64,000 nucleotides of DNA from Isoetes taiwanensis (taxonomy: Eukaryota > Streptophyta > Lycopodiopsida > Isoetales > Isoetaceae), in the NCBI GenBank assembly GCA_021234155.1, contig JAJEKV010000004.1, forward strand, positions 26,207,831-26,271,830, in the 5' to 3' direction. Positions 45,346 through 55,283 of the stretch are shown one piece after another (positions within the stretch are counted from its first letter, which is position 1; each line of letters starts with the position of its first letter). The notes under the pieces were generated by a model that saw nothing but the letters and a program-made list of their open reading frames with translations, made no database searches and was not told where the DNA came from. The position numbers were made by a program, and so were the translations under genes.

Positions 45346-46362
45346 GTCCAAGAGCACCGTACAAGCGAAAAAGGTTAGCCATCATTATATCTTTTTCCGT
45401 ACTGTAACATGGCCATGCATTTTCAAGGTGGATTATTGATTACTCTTGCATATAGAGGTTTGGATTTGTTACGTGTGAATGTGTGAATGCAAAAGTGTAT
45501 CTGACTCAGCTAAAGTATTGGAGTTTTTTGTGGGCCAACATTTACATAACCCAAACATTGCCCAGCAACGTTGGGCATCTTTTCAACTGAATGCCGCTAC
45601 TATAAATGTGGTATTTGTTATGGAGATGGCATGTCTTCCAATTGACGCACCAAAATCAACTTACAATAATCCACGATGGTAGTACCTCACTCTGCAACAA
45701 GGCAGCTTCAGATTCAATGCTTGTTTACACAAACACATTGTCGAATTGACGGCTACTTTGCTTCGCACAAATTGGAATGTACCTCTTTGTGGTCCCATTC
45801 ACGAACAAGAAAAGTTAGTGCTGGAAAACCCCCGTTATAGAAAGGACATTAGAGAACTGCAGTCGTTGCTATTTAGAATATCCGACAAGTATTCATCAGC
45901 TTTCCATCAGAATTATATGCATCAAGGAATGCACCATAGCAATCCAGATTTAATCAAATGAAGCAACGAAAGAAGACTTAGCAAGATATTATGCAACACA
46001 ATAGCACAACCAATTGACAAAAGCAATAAAATGTAACTATTTTTTCAGCACTAGTAATAAATGCATCTACGAATCCACAACATTTCTCTAGCTATGATTT
46101 CCCAGATATTTGATTGCCCGTTGTATGAAGATATTTATGTCTAAATACCACGTCCCATTTTATCACCGGTGCCCGCATGTCACATTCTTATTGTCACATG
46201 AAAAACCTTACACAGTACCATATTATGATAGACAATTTTGGGCATGAGCTTGCCTTTCCATAATGGTAAATTCGGGAAGCACCAAGTAATAAATAGGAAG
46301 CATCACTTCTATAACTTCTTATTATTATGACAATGTATCTCAACTTCTAATCATGACAGATT
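45346..46362 (+). other. Exon-like readings between the L1 and the oxidoreductase gene
   Basis: In one frame, 45479-45682 reads SAKVLEFFVGQHLHNPNIAQ and 45683-45961 reads ELTATLLRTNWNVPLCGPIH then LENPRYRKDIRELQSLLFRI, separated only by one TAG. The composition is coding-like, but I recognise no family. It may be a decayed or single-exon host gene running towards, and convergent with, the oxidoreductase. 45962-46362 includes the 3' flank of that gene. Confidence 0.35.
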
Positions 46363-48505
46363 CTATGGAAGGAGAACTGTTGACCCAGTTGTCTTCCTAT
46401 TTTCCAAGTCTGCATGTGCTTGAGCTGCATTTGATAATGGATAAGTCTGGTTCACATGAACTTTCAGCTCTCCTGATAGGACCCTGTCGAATACTTCCTT
46501 TGCACTGTTAAGTAACTCACCTCTAGTCGCATTATAATGCATCATTGAAGGCCGTGTAAGAAATAATGACTTTGGAGAGAGTGCAGAGAGGGGCAGTGGA
46601 TCTGGTGAACCTGAAGCTTGCCCAAAGCTTACCAAGTATCCTCGTAATGCTAAGCAATCTAGTGAGCCCTGATGATCAACACAACAAGGTAAGATGTAAA
46701 CAAATGCATTCATTTGGTAACACTGTTCAAAACAAAATAATCTTGTAGGCATATCTTACCAAAAAGGTATCTTTTCCAACTGAATCATAAACGACATGGA
46801 CACCTTTGCCATTAGTTAGTTCTTTCACGCGCTCCACAAAATTTTCGTCCTTATAAATGATGACATGGTGACATCCATCTTTTGCTGCCTGGTTTGCCTT
46901 CTCCTTTGTTGATACACAGCCTATCACAGTTGCCCCCAATGCTCGCCCCCACTGAGAAAGCATGGACCCCATTCCACCTGCAGCAGCATGAATGAGAATT
47001 GTATGCCTTGGTTCCACCTGAAAGCTAGCGTTTTAAACATCAGAACTTGCTGATGAGATAATTATTCATCTAGAACCAAAAAGTTTTCTATCTTGTTAAT
47101 GTCTAGCTTAAGATTCCTATAAATACTCAAAACATTCAATTGTCTTGCTCATATACTTAATAAGCAAACAAAGTAAGTGCCAGGCATTATATCTGGAAAA
47201 GGTTGGTGGTAGTTGACATATTGAATTTGGTTTCTTTTTTGGTTTGCTCCAAGAGTAGATAAAAAAGCATACAACTCAATATCGTAATGTTCGAATATTT
47301 AGACTGTGCCAATAAGCTAGTACCTTGAAACAGCGCCGCAGGAGACCTTCCGCAGTCATTCCTTTTAGCATTATTGCTGCAGCAGTTACTGAATCGATGC
47401 CTTCAGGAATAGGTACCAGAACACTTTCTGGTAGAATCTGTTCCTCACAATATGCTCCCATTGGGTTTCCCGCATATCCTACTCTATCTCCCACTTTCAA
47501 TTCTTTCACATTGGGACCGATTGCTGCTACTGTTCCTACAGCCTCTCTACCTGCATAGAGGGACACAAGGAAAAGAAGCAGCTCAATTAGTTTCCAACAT
47601 AATATTAAAGATTCAAAGCTGCACATAAGTTGAAGGACCTTAACCAGATTCTAATTGATAAAAATACTAATTCATAAAAGTCAAGTCGACCAGAAGTAGA
47701 GCACTTAAATAGGCTTGTTATTTACAATTTACTTACCAGGAATAAATGGCATCTTGTCTGACTTGTACAAACCAGTTCGATTGTAGACATCAATAAAATT
47801 CAAACCAATAGCACTAATCTTGACTCGAACTTCACCTTCACCAGGTTCGTCCACATCTATTTCTTCATACTTCAAGACCTATAGAGGAAGGTTGAGGTAC
47901 GCAAGCTATAGAAGAATTGTAAAGCACAGAATAACATCCACCAAACAGATTCTTAATACATATCAGCAGATCTGCAGCAACTTCCTTGTGAAGTGAAACA
48001 TAAATACTTCCCAATGAGAGTTTTCAACAATGCAACCAGACAGACCAACCAACACTAACTCTAAGAATCTACACATTGGTGCATGATGAGCAAGTTATAG
48101 CTTGCAATTGCAAGGAATGTTATTTGATGCAAGGAAAGTTTAAAAATGCTTTTTTTGGAAGATCACGAGAAGACTTGAAAATATCCAAATTCAGAATCAG
48201 AAAAGCCACCAAGGCCGCAATATAACAGGAAGATGGAAACCATAAAACAAAAATCAATTTTATTTAAAGTGCAAGACTTAACCCGAGAAGTAGCAGCATT
48301 CTGGAAGCAAATGAAAGACTGACAGATCAAGGAGGACAATTATTTGAAACGCTTTATATATTCCCTCAGTTTTCAGAAGATCGTCATCCAGCTAACAAAA
48401 TGACACAAAGCAAGACAAGACAAACAAATTATTATAAATCAAGCAAAAGGAAGCTGCTACTACCTCGGGACCCCCATATTCGTGAATTCTTATTCCCTTC
48501 ACCAT
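46363..48505 (-). CDS. Quinone oxidoreductase (zeta-crystallin-like, NADPH-dependent), five exons, 324 aa
   Basis: Intact gene on the minus strand. Exons: 48505-48464, 47878-47737, 47550-47324, 47017-46760, 46668-46363 (stop TAG). All four introns have GT-AG ends and phases agree, giving 324 residues, the usual family length. It starts [14 protein letters not shown], as in plant cytosolic enzymes. The GroES-like part holds [15 protein letters not shown] and [20 protein letters not shown], and [13 protein letters not shown] follows. Exon 4 has the NADPH-binding [20 protein letters not shown]. No zinc-ligand cysteine set is present, as expected for this branch of the MDR superfamily. These enzymes reduce quinones and reactive carbonyls with NADPH in the cytosol. 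No transit peptide is seen. Substrate cannot be told from sequence. Confidence 0.92.
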
Positions 48506-49990
48506 TGCGCATACAACGGAGGCTCTTGTGCTGGCAAATACGATGAAAATAGAATGGATAAACAGATCAAACACAATAAACTAAAAAGAAGGCACAGACA
48601 GCATCCAACAAATAGATAGGTTTACCAGCTACTACCTGAGATGCGAGCACAATTGGCAGAGAGGTTTATGAGTGAAGATGGATACTGAAGAGGGGGCCCG
48701 AAGCATGGGACTATGCTTAACAGTATGCAAAAATATCTAGACTTTCGTGTCATTTGCCGACGAGTCGGATTTTCATTTCCTTAGTAACGAGAATTTAAAC
48801 CCTATTTTAAGTGTAAGTAATGGTTGTGTGGAATGGGTAAAAGTTTATAAGGTGGATTGAATATTCTAGATGTAATCCGGTGTCATTAATGCGAAGATGT
48901 CATTAATACTTTGCATGATTGTAATTGAAGTGTTGGAAAAATGAACATTTGCAACCCATGATTTCATGAATCTCGCCCTCCCAATACTACAATCTACCAG
49001 ATCATATTTTATCATTGCCCATCAAATCTGAGAGTGTTCTATCTAGGGCCTCAAAATTTCATTTGTGCATGCGAATCCACTATGTTGGAAGTGGTTCCTG
49101 TGCAATGATAGGTAACTTGGAGCACGAAATGAGTCGTCCGACCACCTTGACATGATACTATGCAGGCTATCCCCTGACGTCGAAAACTGTACTAGAACGT
49201 GGTATGGCCGGTCTAACCTCTGGGCATCCATTCTTCGTGCTGTAAAGGTTTCTGAGCTTTGAATGCACATCATGTCTGTGAAGAAACATGCAACTGCCTC
49301 TGTATCTGATGTGGAACATGTTTCTGGGATCTCTACAAGACGTGAGTTCAAGTGTCGGGCCTGGTCGGGTTGATCTAAACCTGTACTCTGTGTGCATTCC
49401 GAAGCCTGGCCCCTGTGTATGGTTTTGAGCTCCGTCTTGTACATCAACATCCAAATCTACATGTGGTGGTGGCTCTGTCTCTATTTCAGTTTATACCATG
49501 GCATCTAAACGAAGTGTGGTTGTCATTATCTCTGCTTCAATTTGGACCATGGCATCTCCTTGAAGTATGTTTGCAGATGTGGCTGGTGGTTGTCAAGCAC
49601 TAGTAAGGCGGTTGTCTCCATCAAAAGTTCCAAAAGCTCTAAAACTTGTATCCAGGTCTACAAGGACAGATGCACGGATGTCACCATAATAGTGATCGCA
49701 GGTTGTATCCTCTGAAACGTGGCAGGCACTATAAGTATATCCAAGACTAGAGCAGCATCCAGAGGGGGAGGGGTGCTGCTAGAGAAGGGTTTCTAGGCCA
49801 TCCATATCCAAAACTATATTGGGTATGGCCAATGGAAAAGGGATCTGTTCAAGGTCTGATGCCGTGCAAGGTTTAGGCTTTGTCGGTCTCCTCCCATATC
49901 TCTGGTCTTACAGATCATGATATAGAGACGAGGGCCGATGTGGTGAGAATAAGAAATGGGGAGACCGAGTTGTGTTTTGTTATGGTTTGC
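48506..49990. other. Upstream region of the oxidoreductase and unassigned DNA
   Basis: 48506-48700 should contain the 5' UTR and promoter of the minus-strand gene; CTCAG|GTAGTAG near 48637 (minus strand) could be a leader-intron donor, but this is speculative. 49470-49565 holds a two-fold imperfect repeat (TTTCAGTTTATACCATGGCA and CTTCAATTTGGACCATGGCA). 49043-49450 has an open minus-strand reading of 135 codons without recognisable motifs. Nothing definite otherwise. Confidence 0.45.
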
Positions 49991-51060
49991 ATATGATTGT
50001 GTTGTTAAAAAGGAGTTTTATCCATTACCATTTTTGGAAGAGGTACTGTATGCAGTAGCAGGAAGTGAAAAGTATTCATTTCTGGACGGTTTCTCAGGTT
50101 TTAATCAGAAAGCGGTAAGGCAAGAAGATCAGCCTAGAACTTCATTCATCGCGCCATGGGGTACTTTTGCAATGGTTAAGATGTCGTTTGGATTAATGAA
50201 TGCACCGTCTATTTTTAAGAAAGCAATGGATAAAGTATTTGAAACCATGCCTAGAGAAAAGTTTAGGGTGTTTTTGGATGATTTGTGCATAGGGACATCA
50301 AGGGAGCAGCATTTTAAATTTGTGCATACTGTTTTGGAGCTTTGTCAAGCAGGGAATGTATGCCTAAACCCAAGGAAATGTTGTTCAATGTAGATGCAGG
50401 GGTGCTCCCACAAGGTGTCAATTAAGGGTGTGCAGGTTGATCAAAACAAGGTGGACTTAATCAAAGCATTGCCAGCTTCGAGGAATCTCAAGAAGGTGAA
50501 GAAATTGGTGGGTATGATGAGCTTCTTAAGAATTCATGTGCCAAATTTTTCTCAATTAGTGTCACCTATTACGAAACTAACTTGGGTGGGTGTTGTGTCA
50601 AAAGCTAAGAGTAAATATATGAAGGTTTCATAGGATGATGCACGTCAGAAAGCATTTGAGACTATAATGACCAAGTTGAGTGTTGCAAACTTTCTGGAGA
50701 GGCCAAAATACATGAAACCCTTTGAAGCATATATAACTGTAACGGCAAGAGCTGTAGGGTTGGTCTTGATGCAAGATAAGAAACTGATTAAGTTTGCTGG
50801 GAAGCAATGGAGCGTTGCAGAAGCGAGATATCCTACAAGTGAGAAGTATGCAGATGCTCTTATTTATCTTGTGGATAAACAAGGATATCTCTTCCTCCAT
50901 CAGCATGTTTCTGTGTACATGAAGCACAACCCCATGAAATTTCTTATGGACAACGGCAGTAAGAAGGATAAATTATACAGGTGGGCTGCTAAGTTGTCAA
51001 TGTTTGATCTGAAAATTGAAGCATACAACAAGCAAAGAGGAACCTTAGTGCCTATCTTCC
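49991..51060 (+). pseudogene. gypsy-2 copy 1 reverse transcriptase and RNase H
   Basis: Contains FLEEVLYAVAGSEKYSFLDG, FSGFNQ, TSFIAPWGTFAMVKMSFGLM, the catalytic box VFLDDLCIG (near 50272) and NVCLNPRKC. A frameshifting deletion at about 50383-50405 removes the LLGH motif that copy 2 retains. MMSFLRIHVPNFSQLVSPIT marks the thumb. A TAG at 50631 sits where tryptophan is expected (KVS-stop-DDA), and the same TAG is present in copy 2. RNase H follows with EAYITVTARAVGLVLMQDKK, KQWSVAEARYPTSEKYADAL and KLYRWAAKLSMFDLKIEAYN. Confidence 0.85.
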
Positions 51061-51339
51061 ATATGCGTTTTATAATCATGATTTGTGCCTTGAAGGGGAC
51101 GATGAAAATGTGAACGAGAAAGAATATGCAGGTCAGTCGTAGGAGACCTTGTTCATTAAGCTTGAAGAATCATGGATAAAACCGATTATAGACTATCTAA
51201 TATATCAGTTGGTGCCGAAGGATCTCACTAAGGAGATGCAAGAAGATTCAAGGAAAATTGCCTGAAATATGTGATTGTTGATGATGTGATGTGCTACAAG
51301 GACAGTTCAGGCCTATAGCTTAGATGTTTAGATGAAGTT

Positions 51340-52153
51340 GAACAAGGAATGGTCATAGAAGAATGTCATGCTGGAACATGTGGAGGTCACTACTCAAGTA
51401 AAACGATAGTGAGGAAGATACTAAGGGGAGGATATTATTGACCAACAATGCACAAAAACTGTTATAACAAAGTACTCAGGTGCCATCAGTGTCAGGTGCA
51501 TGGAGCTAAAGTTTTGATTCCTGGGCCAACTTAACCCAATAGTGACTCCATGACCATTTCAAACTTGGGCACTAGATTATGTTGGCAGAATAGATCCACC
51601 GTCTTCTGGACAACATCATTATATCCTGGTGGCCAACGACCTTTTCACCAAGTGGGTAGAGGCAAAGAGCCCTCGTGAGAAGCCACGCCAAACAAACCAA
51701 CAAAATTCCTTTTGGAAAACATATATAGCAGGTTTGGAGTACCATACAAATTGTTGACAGACAGGGGCAGTAATTTCATAAATGATGTGGTGTAGGCTAT
51801 GTGTAAGGCTATGAAAATCAGACATACAAAGAGTCGTTCTTACTACCCACAAGGCAACGGGCAGACGGAATCTAGTAACAAGCTATTGAAGAATATACTA
51901 AAGAAGACGTAAGCAAGATAAAAACCAGATTAGCATGAGAAACTCCGCCACATGCACTTTGGGCATACTGGGACCGACCACTAAACATAGCTTCAGGGTT
52001 CACATCGTTTGAGTTGACATATGGGGTGGAAGCCTATACACTTGGAGACTCCAGTGATGCAAGTCATGTGCGAGGTCATAGAAACAGATAAAGAAGTATA
52101 CCAGCACATGTTGAAAATGCTTCTTAAATTAGACGAGACAAGAGCTGAGGCAT
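51340..52153 (+). pseudogene. gypsy-2 copy 1 integrase, N-terminal and core
   Basis: Zinc-binding region: EECHAGTCGGHYSSKTIVRK (51358 on) and RCHQCQVHGAK (51480). Core: WALDYVGRI (near 51573) with the first catalytic aspartate, HHYILVANDLFTKWVEAKS, the TDRGSNF-type motif in a shifted frame (near 51757), and PQGNGQTESSNK (near 51850) with the glutamate. Several stops, including one replacing tryptophan in GYYxPTM, inactivate it. The frame then runs to ETDKEVYQHMLKMLLKLDET before the inserted element. Confidence 0.8.
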
Positions 52154-52161
52154 TGAATCAT
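52154..52161. repeat. 8-bp duplication TGAATCAT, left of an insertion
   Basis: Repeated exactly at 53344-53351; the two copies bracket an insertion in gypsy-2 integrase. Confidence 0.7.
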
Positions 52162-53343
52162 TCATGGTATTTTTAGGTGGCCCGGCCGGTTAGCCACATT
52201 CATATTTTTTCAGAAATGGTTGGCCACGCCTTGATAGGATACGTTCATGCCCTGACCGAAGGGTAGTGGCCAGTTCAAAACACGAATTTGTATATTTTAC
52301 TTGTTTAGTAGCCCATTCGATATTTACTAAATCCGGCTAGGCATAGGGTGTGGCCATTTTGATTTTTTGTATGTGGAAAAAAACTTATCGAGATAGCCAA
52401 TTAGAACCTAAAGTAAATTTGAATGGGTAAGAGGGTAGCCGTATTACATCCCGACCACATGTCCATCTAAGAATCGCCACTTATACTCCTCTAGGATTAG
52501 GGTTTCATATATGTTTTTTAATTTGACCGAGCTAGCATCAGGAACTGCCCTTTCATACAGGTTTAATTTATTCTACCCTGTCGAGCCTGTGTTTTTCCTG
52601 TTCTTCTCGTATGCAATTGTTTCATTATTCATGTGAACATAAATATGAATATGAATATGAATGGGATGTTAGTCTCTGAATATGAATGGGATGATAATTT
52701 TAATATTATATTTTATTGTCATGTGCAGAGCACTCCCGATTTGTATTCACGATTTGGTTGAGATGGAGATCCATTCCCATCTACAATCTAAGCTTTAGCT
52801 TCATCAATTCAGGTTAGTTTTTACCCTATTTAGTTGTGCAAAATTATTCAATGTGCAAAAGTAGTTGTTGATGCCAATTATCAAATTTATGCAGCATGGA
52901 GGGAGCTTCACAAAAGAGAATAAATGAGTTCTTGGGACCTGCGGCATCAAGTACAAAGTGACGCATCACTATATCATCATTTACGTCCACTTTCATAGGC
53001 CAAATTGAGGATCTTGATGAAGGCTATGAATTTGCAGATGATAAGGACTATGACCCAAAGCAATTTGGATGTATTATTTGGGGAAGATGCCTAGGTGGTT
53101 GTGGCCAACGTCGTGTTTTCACTACCAAAGCATGTTCCTATCTTAACTAATACAAATTTGCTCATAGCCAATTTGTTATTGTAGCAAAATAAAAATTTCA
53201 TGGTTGCGCCAGTTCAGTTATGCCATCTTAGCAAGAAGGTGCAAAATATTGCCAGGCCAAGCTACGCCAAGTTATTTATCCTACATGGGCAGTAGCCAGT
53301 TGATTCTGGCCCTATAAAAATATAGGGCGCTTAAAAAATATCC
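52162..53343. mobile_element. 1.18-kb insertion in gypsy-2 integrase, 8-bp flanking repeats
   Basis: The integrase reading stops at DETRAEALNH and resumes with NFKKKYGQTRGFEPGDLVLK after this segment, and TGAATCAT lies on both sides, so it is an insertion. The ends are weakly inverted: GGTATTTTTAGGTGGCC at the left and, in reverse complement, GGATATTTTTTAAGCGCCC at the right. A perfect hairpin GCCCTATA-AAAA-TATAGGGC sits at 53309-53328. The interior has an AATATG repeat (52648-52668) and no readable transposase. An 8-bp duplication fits the hAT superfamily, but the ends lack the usual CAGGG-type start, so the class is open. Confidence 0.6.
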
Positions 53344-53351
53344 TGAATCAT

Positions 53352-53600
53352 ATGTTGATAAGCAAAAAAAAGATGCAGAATAATTTTAAGAAAAAGTATG
53401 GTCAGACAAGGGGTTTTGAACCAGGAGATTTGGTGCTAAAATGGGACAAATCTCATGAAGATAAGGCGCCAAAATTTGTTGCATTGTGGAAAGGACCTTA
53501 TTTGTGAAGGAAAAAGCTGGAATATGTGCTGACAGATGGCAACTTAAGGGAGCTGCCAAACCCAATCAATGTGCTTCATCTCAAAAGATATTGGCCTTAA
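53352..53600 (+). pseudogene. gypsy-2 copy 1 integrase C-terminus
   Basis: Reads FKKKYGQTRGFEPGDLVLKW, then KAPKFVALWKGPYL, a TGA, then YVLTDGNLRELPNPINVLHL and KRYWP with the natural stop near 53598. This is the GPY/F module typical of gypsy integrase C-termini. Confidence 0.75.
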
Positions 53601-55283
53601 TGGGCTGAAGGGACCTGCCCAACCTTTGTTTGGGCAAGAAATTTTGTGCAACATTTGTGCAGAAGTTAACTGTAATCTAACATTTTGTGTGTTTTTGCTG
53701 GTTAAGTCATTCTCTAGAATTAGTTAGGAGCAGAGCCACGAGTTTGCAAGAAGCTCTGGTGTGTTGGAACACCTCTTGGTGTGTTTATGAACACACCTTG
53801 GCCATGAAGGAGTTATCATGTTAGCCAAGCAGTAACTGTTATGTTGCAATGAAAAAAAAAAAAGAATGACAACATTGGCAAGATATAGAAGGTTAATATA
53901 TATGTAGCTCAACAAGGTGCAGGCAAGTGGCAGAATTACTGTAGCTAGGTGTATTATTTGATTATTTGGATTTAAGAAAACAGGTTTTAGATTTGAGAAA
54001 ACATGTTGTTTGCTTACATCAGGAGGAGAAGAGTTCACATTAGCCTTTTAAACGGAATCTGTGTTATCAGTTAAAAATAAATGAAAAGCATGAGCAGTTG
54101 ATCAAACTAGCAAATTCCATTTTGCCAAGTTTGATAATCATGACACGTCAAGTTCGTCGCCTTAGATATTTTTGACTTATTTACAGTTTGGACCTATGCA
54201 TGGTCTGAAGTTGAAGAAGACTCGAAGTTTGAGAGAGAAGTCATTACTTTCAATGGTCTTATGGTTACTATGGGTGAACGACCATTGAAATAAGATAAGA
54301 TATGAAAATAAAATTAAGGAGCCTAGCTATAGTAATATCTCATTGCTACAGTAAAGGTCTGGTTCTGAAATCTCGCACGCAGAAGGAACTTGAATTAGAA
54401 ACCTTCTAAATCCATTAGCCGAATGCTGAAGGAGTGCCGGACCGAATGGAAACGAATTAGGGGATATAAGAAGCAGAGGCGGTAGAAGATCTCTAGTTCC
54501 CCACAGCTTGAGGCGAAGCTTAGCGACTTGATGAACTTAAATTGTTTAAGAATATGAAGGTGAAACAATCATTGGGATTTCGTGAAAACTTGAAATGTTG
54601 AAACATTTAGGAAGTTGAGAATAATTGACAATTTTAAAAATTAATAGACATTTTGTTTGTGCAATCTATTCTTGAGCAAATGGAGAATTGGTGGTGATCT
54701 GGATGTTATGCAATAAATTTGTTTGGAAAATTAAATGTGTGATGCAAATTGATCTTGCTAGAGAGAAGGAATTCTGTGAGCTTATTATTGGTTAAAAATT
54801 ATAATTGTGAGAGCTAACTTGTTTGTGTTGGAGTACCGCACTGCATACATTTCAGCTTAATTACTTGAAGAGAGAAGAATTCAATCAAGAAGCCATTTGC
54901 TAGTCTAGGTGTTGTACTGAGGTTCACACTTCTGAGTGCAACACAAGATAAAGTCGTTTGAATGCGATGCAAAAAAGGGAACCTTCCAGGAAAGCTTCAT
55001 AATTAATGGGGTGCCATATCACTATCTTTTAATTAAATAATAAGGGTGCCACCTCGTCTCCTTTAATATAAAAAAATCTAATTTAATAAAAAAAATGAAT
55101 GGCTAGGATTTCTCCTCCCCTTTTTGATCTAACGGTTAAGATTGGTTAGACCAAATCCACTTTTGTGGAAGCTTCTGCACTTCCTTATAAAAATCAAGAG
55201 CCAAGATTTCGTCTCCCCTTTTCAATCCGATGGTCCAGGGATGTGTTGCATGCCTCATGCATGGCCATGCATGCTCCATGCAT
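53601..55283 (+). repeat. 3' region of gypsy-2 including a probable LTR
   Basis: Matches 62171-63903 in copy 2. A TATA-like GGGATATAAGAAGCAGAGGC lies at 54464, preceded by sequence without ORFs, as in an LTR promoter. The exact LTR ends are not visible because no second LTR of the same copy is in the window. GTGTTGTACTGAGG / GTGCAACAC (54908-54943) is a short inverted repeat. A CATGCATG cluster occurs at the right end. Confidence 0.5.
55248..55283. repeat. CATGCATG palindrome cluster
   Basis: TGCATGCCTCATGCATGGCC followed by ATGCATGCTCCATGCATG. A similar cluster lies at 55571-55606 (GGCATGCATGGGCCCATGCA). CATGCATG is the RY-type element of plant promoters. The copy-2 rearrangement junction (63903/63904) falls in the matching cluster. 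Confidence 0.7.

Larger units (their letters stand above)
49991..55283 (+). mobile_element. Second Ty3/gypsy family, 5'-truncated copy (gypsy-2 copy 1)
   Basis: Plus-strand element starting abruptly inside RT (VVKKEFYPLPFLEEVL). RT, RNase H and integrase follow in normal order. The integrase is split by a 1182-base insertion (52162-53343), and the element continues into a 3' region with LTR-like features (54041-55283). Gag, protease and the 5' LTR are missing. The right limit is uncertain: the related copy at 59.5-64 kb matches up to 55276 and then switches to other sequence. RT resembles the gypsy-1 type (DGFSGFNQ) but is a distinct family. Confidence 0.8.

Noticed and set aside
49991-55283. 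Endogenous pararetrovirus instead of a gypsy element
   Set aside because: A clear integrase with zinc-binding and D,D,E motifs follows RNase H and no movement-protein or coat motifs are seen, so it is an LTR retrotransposon.
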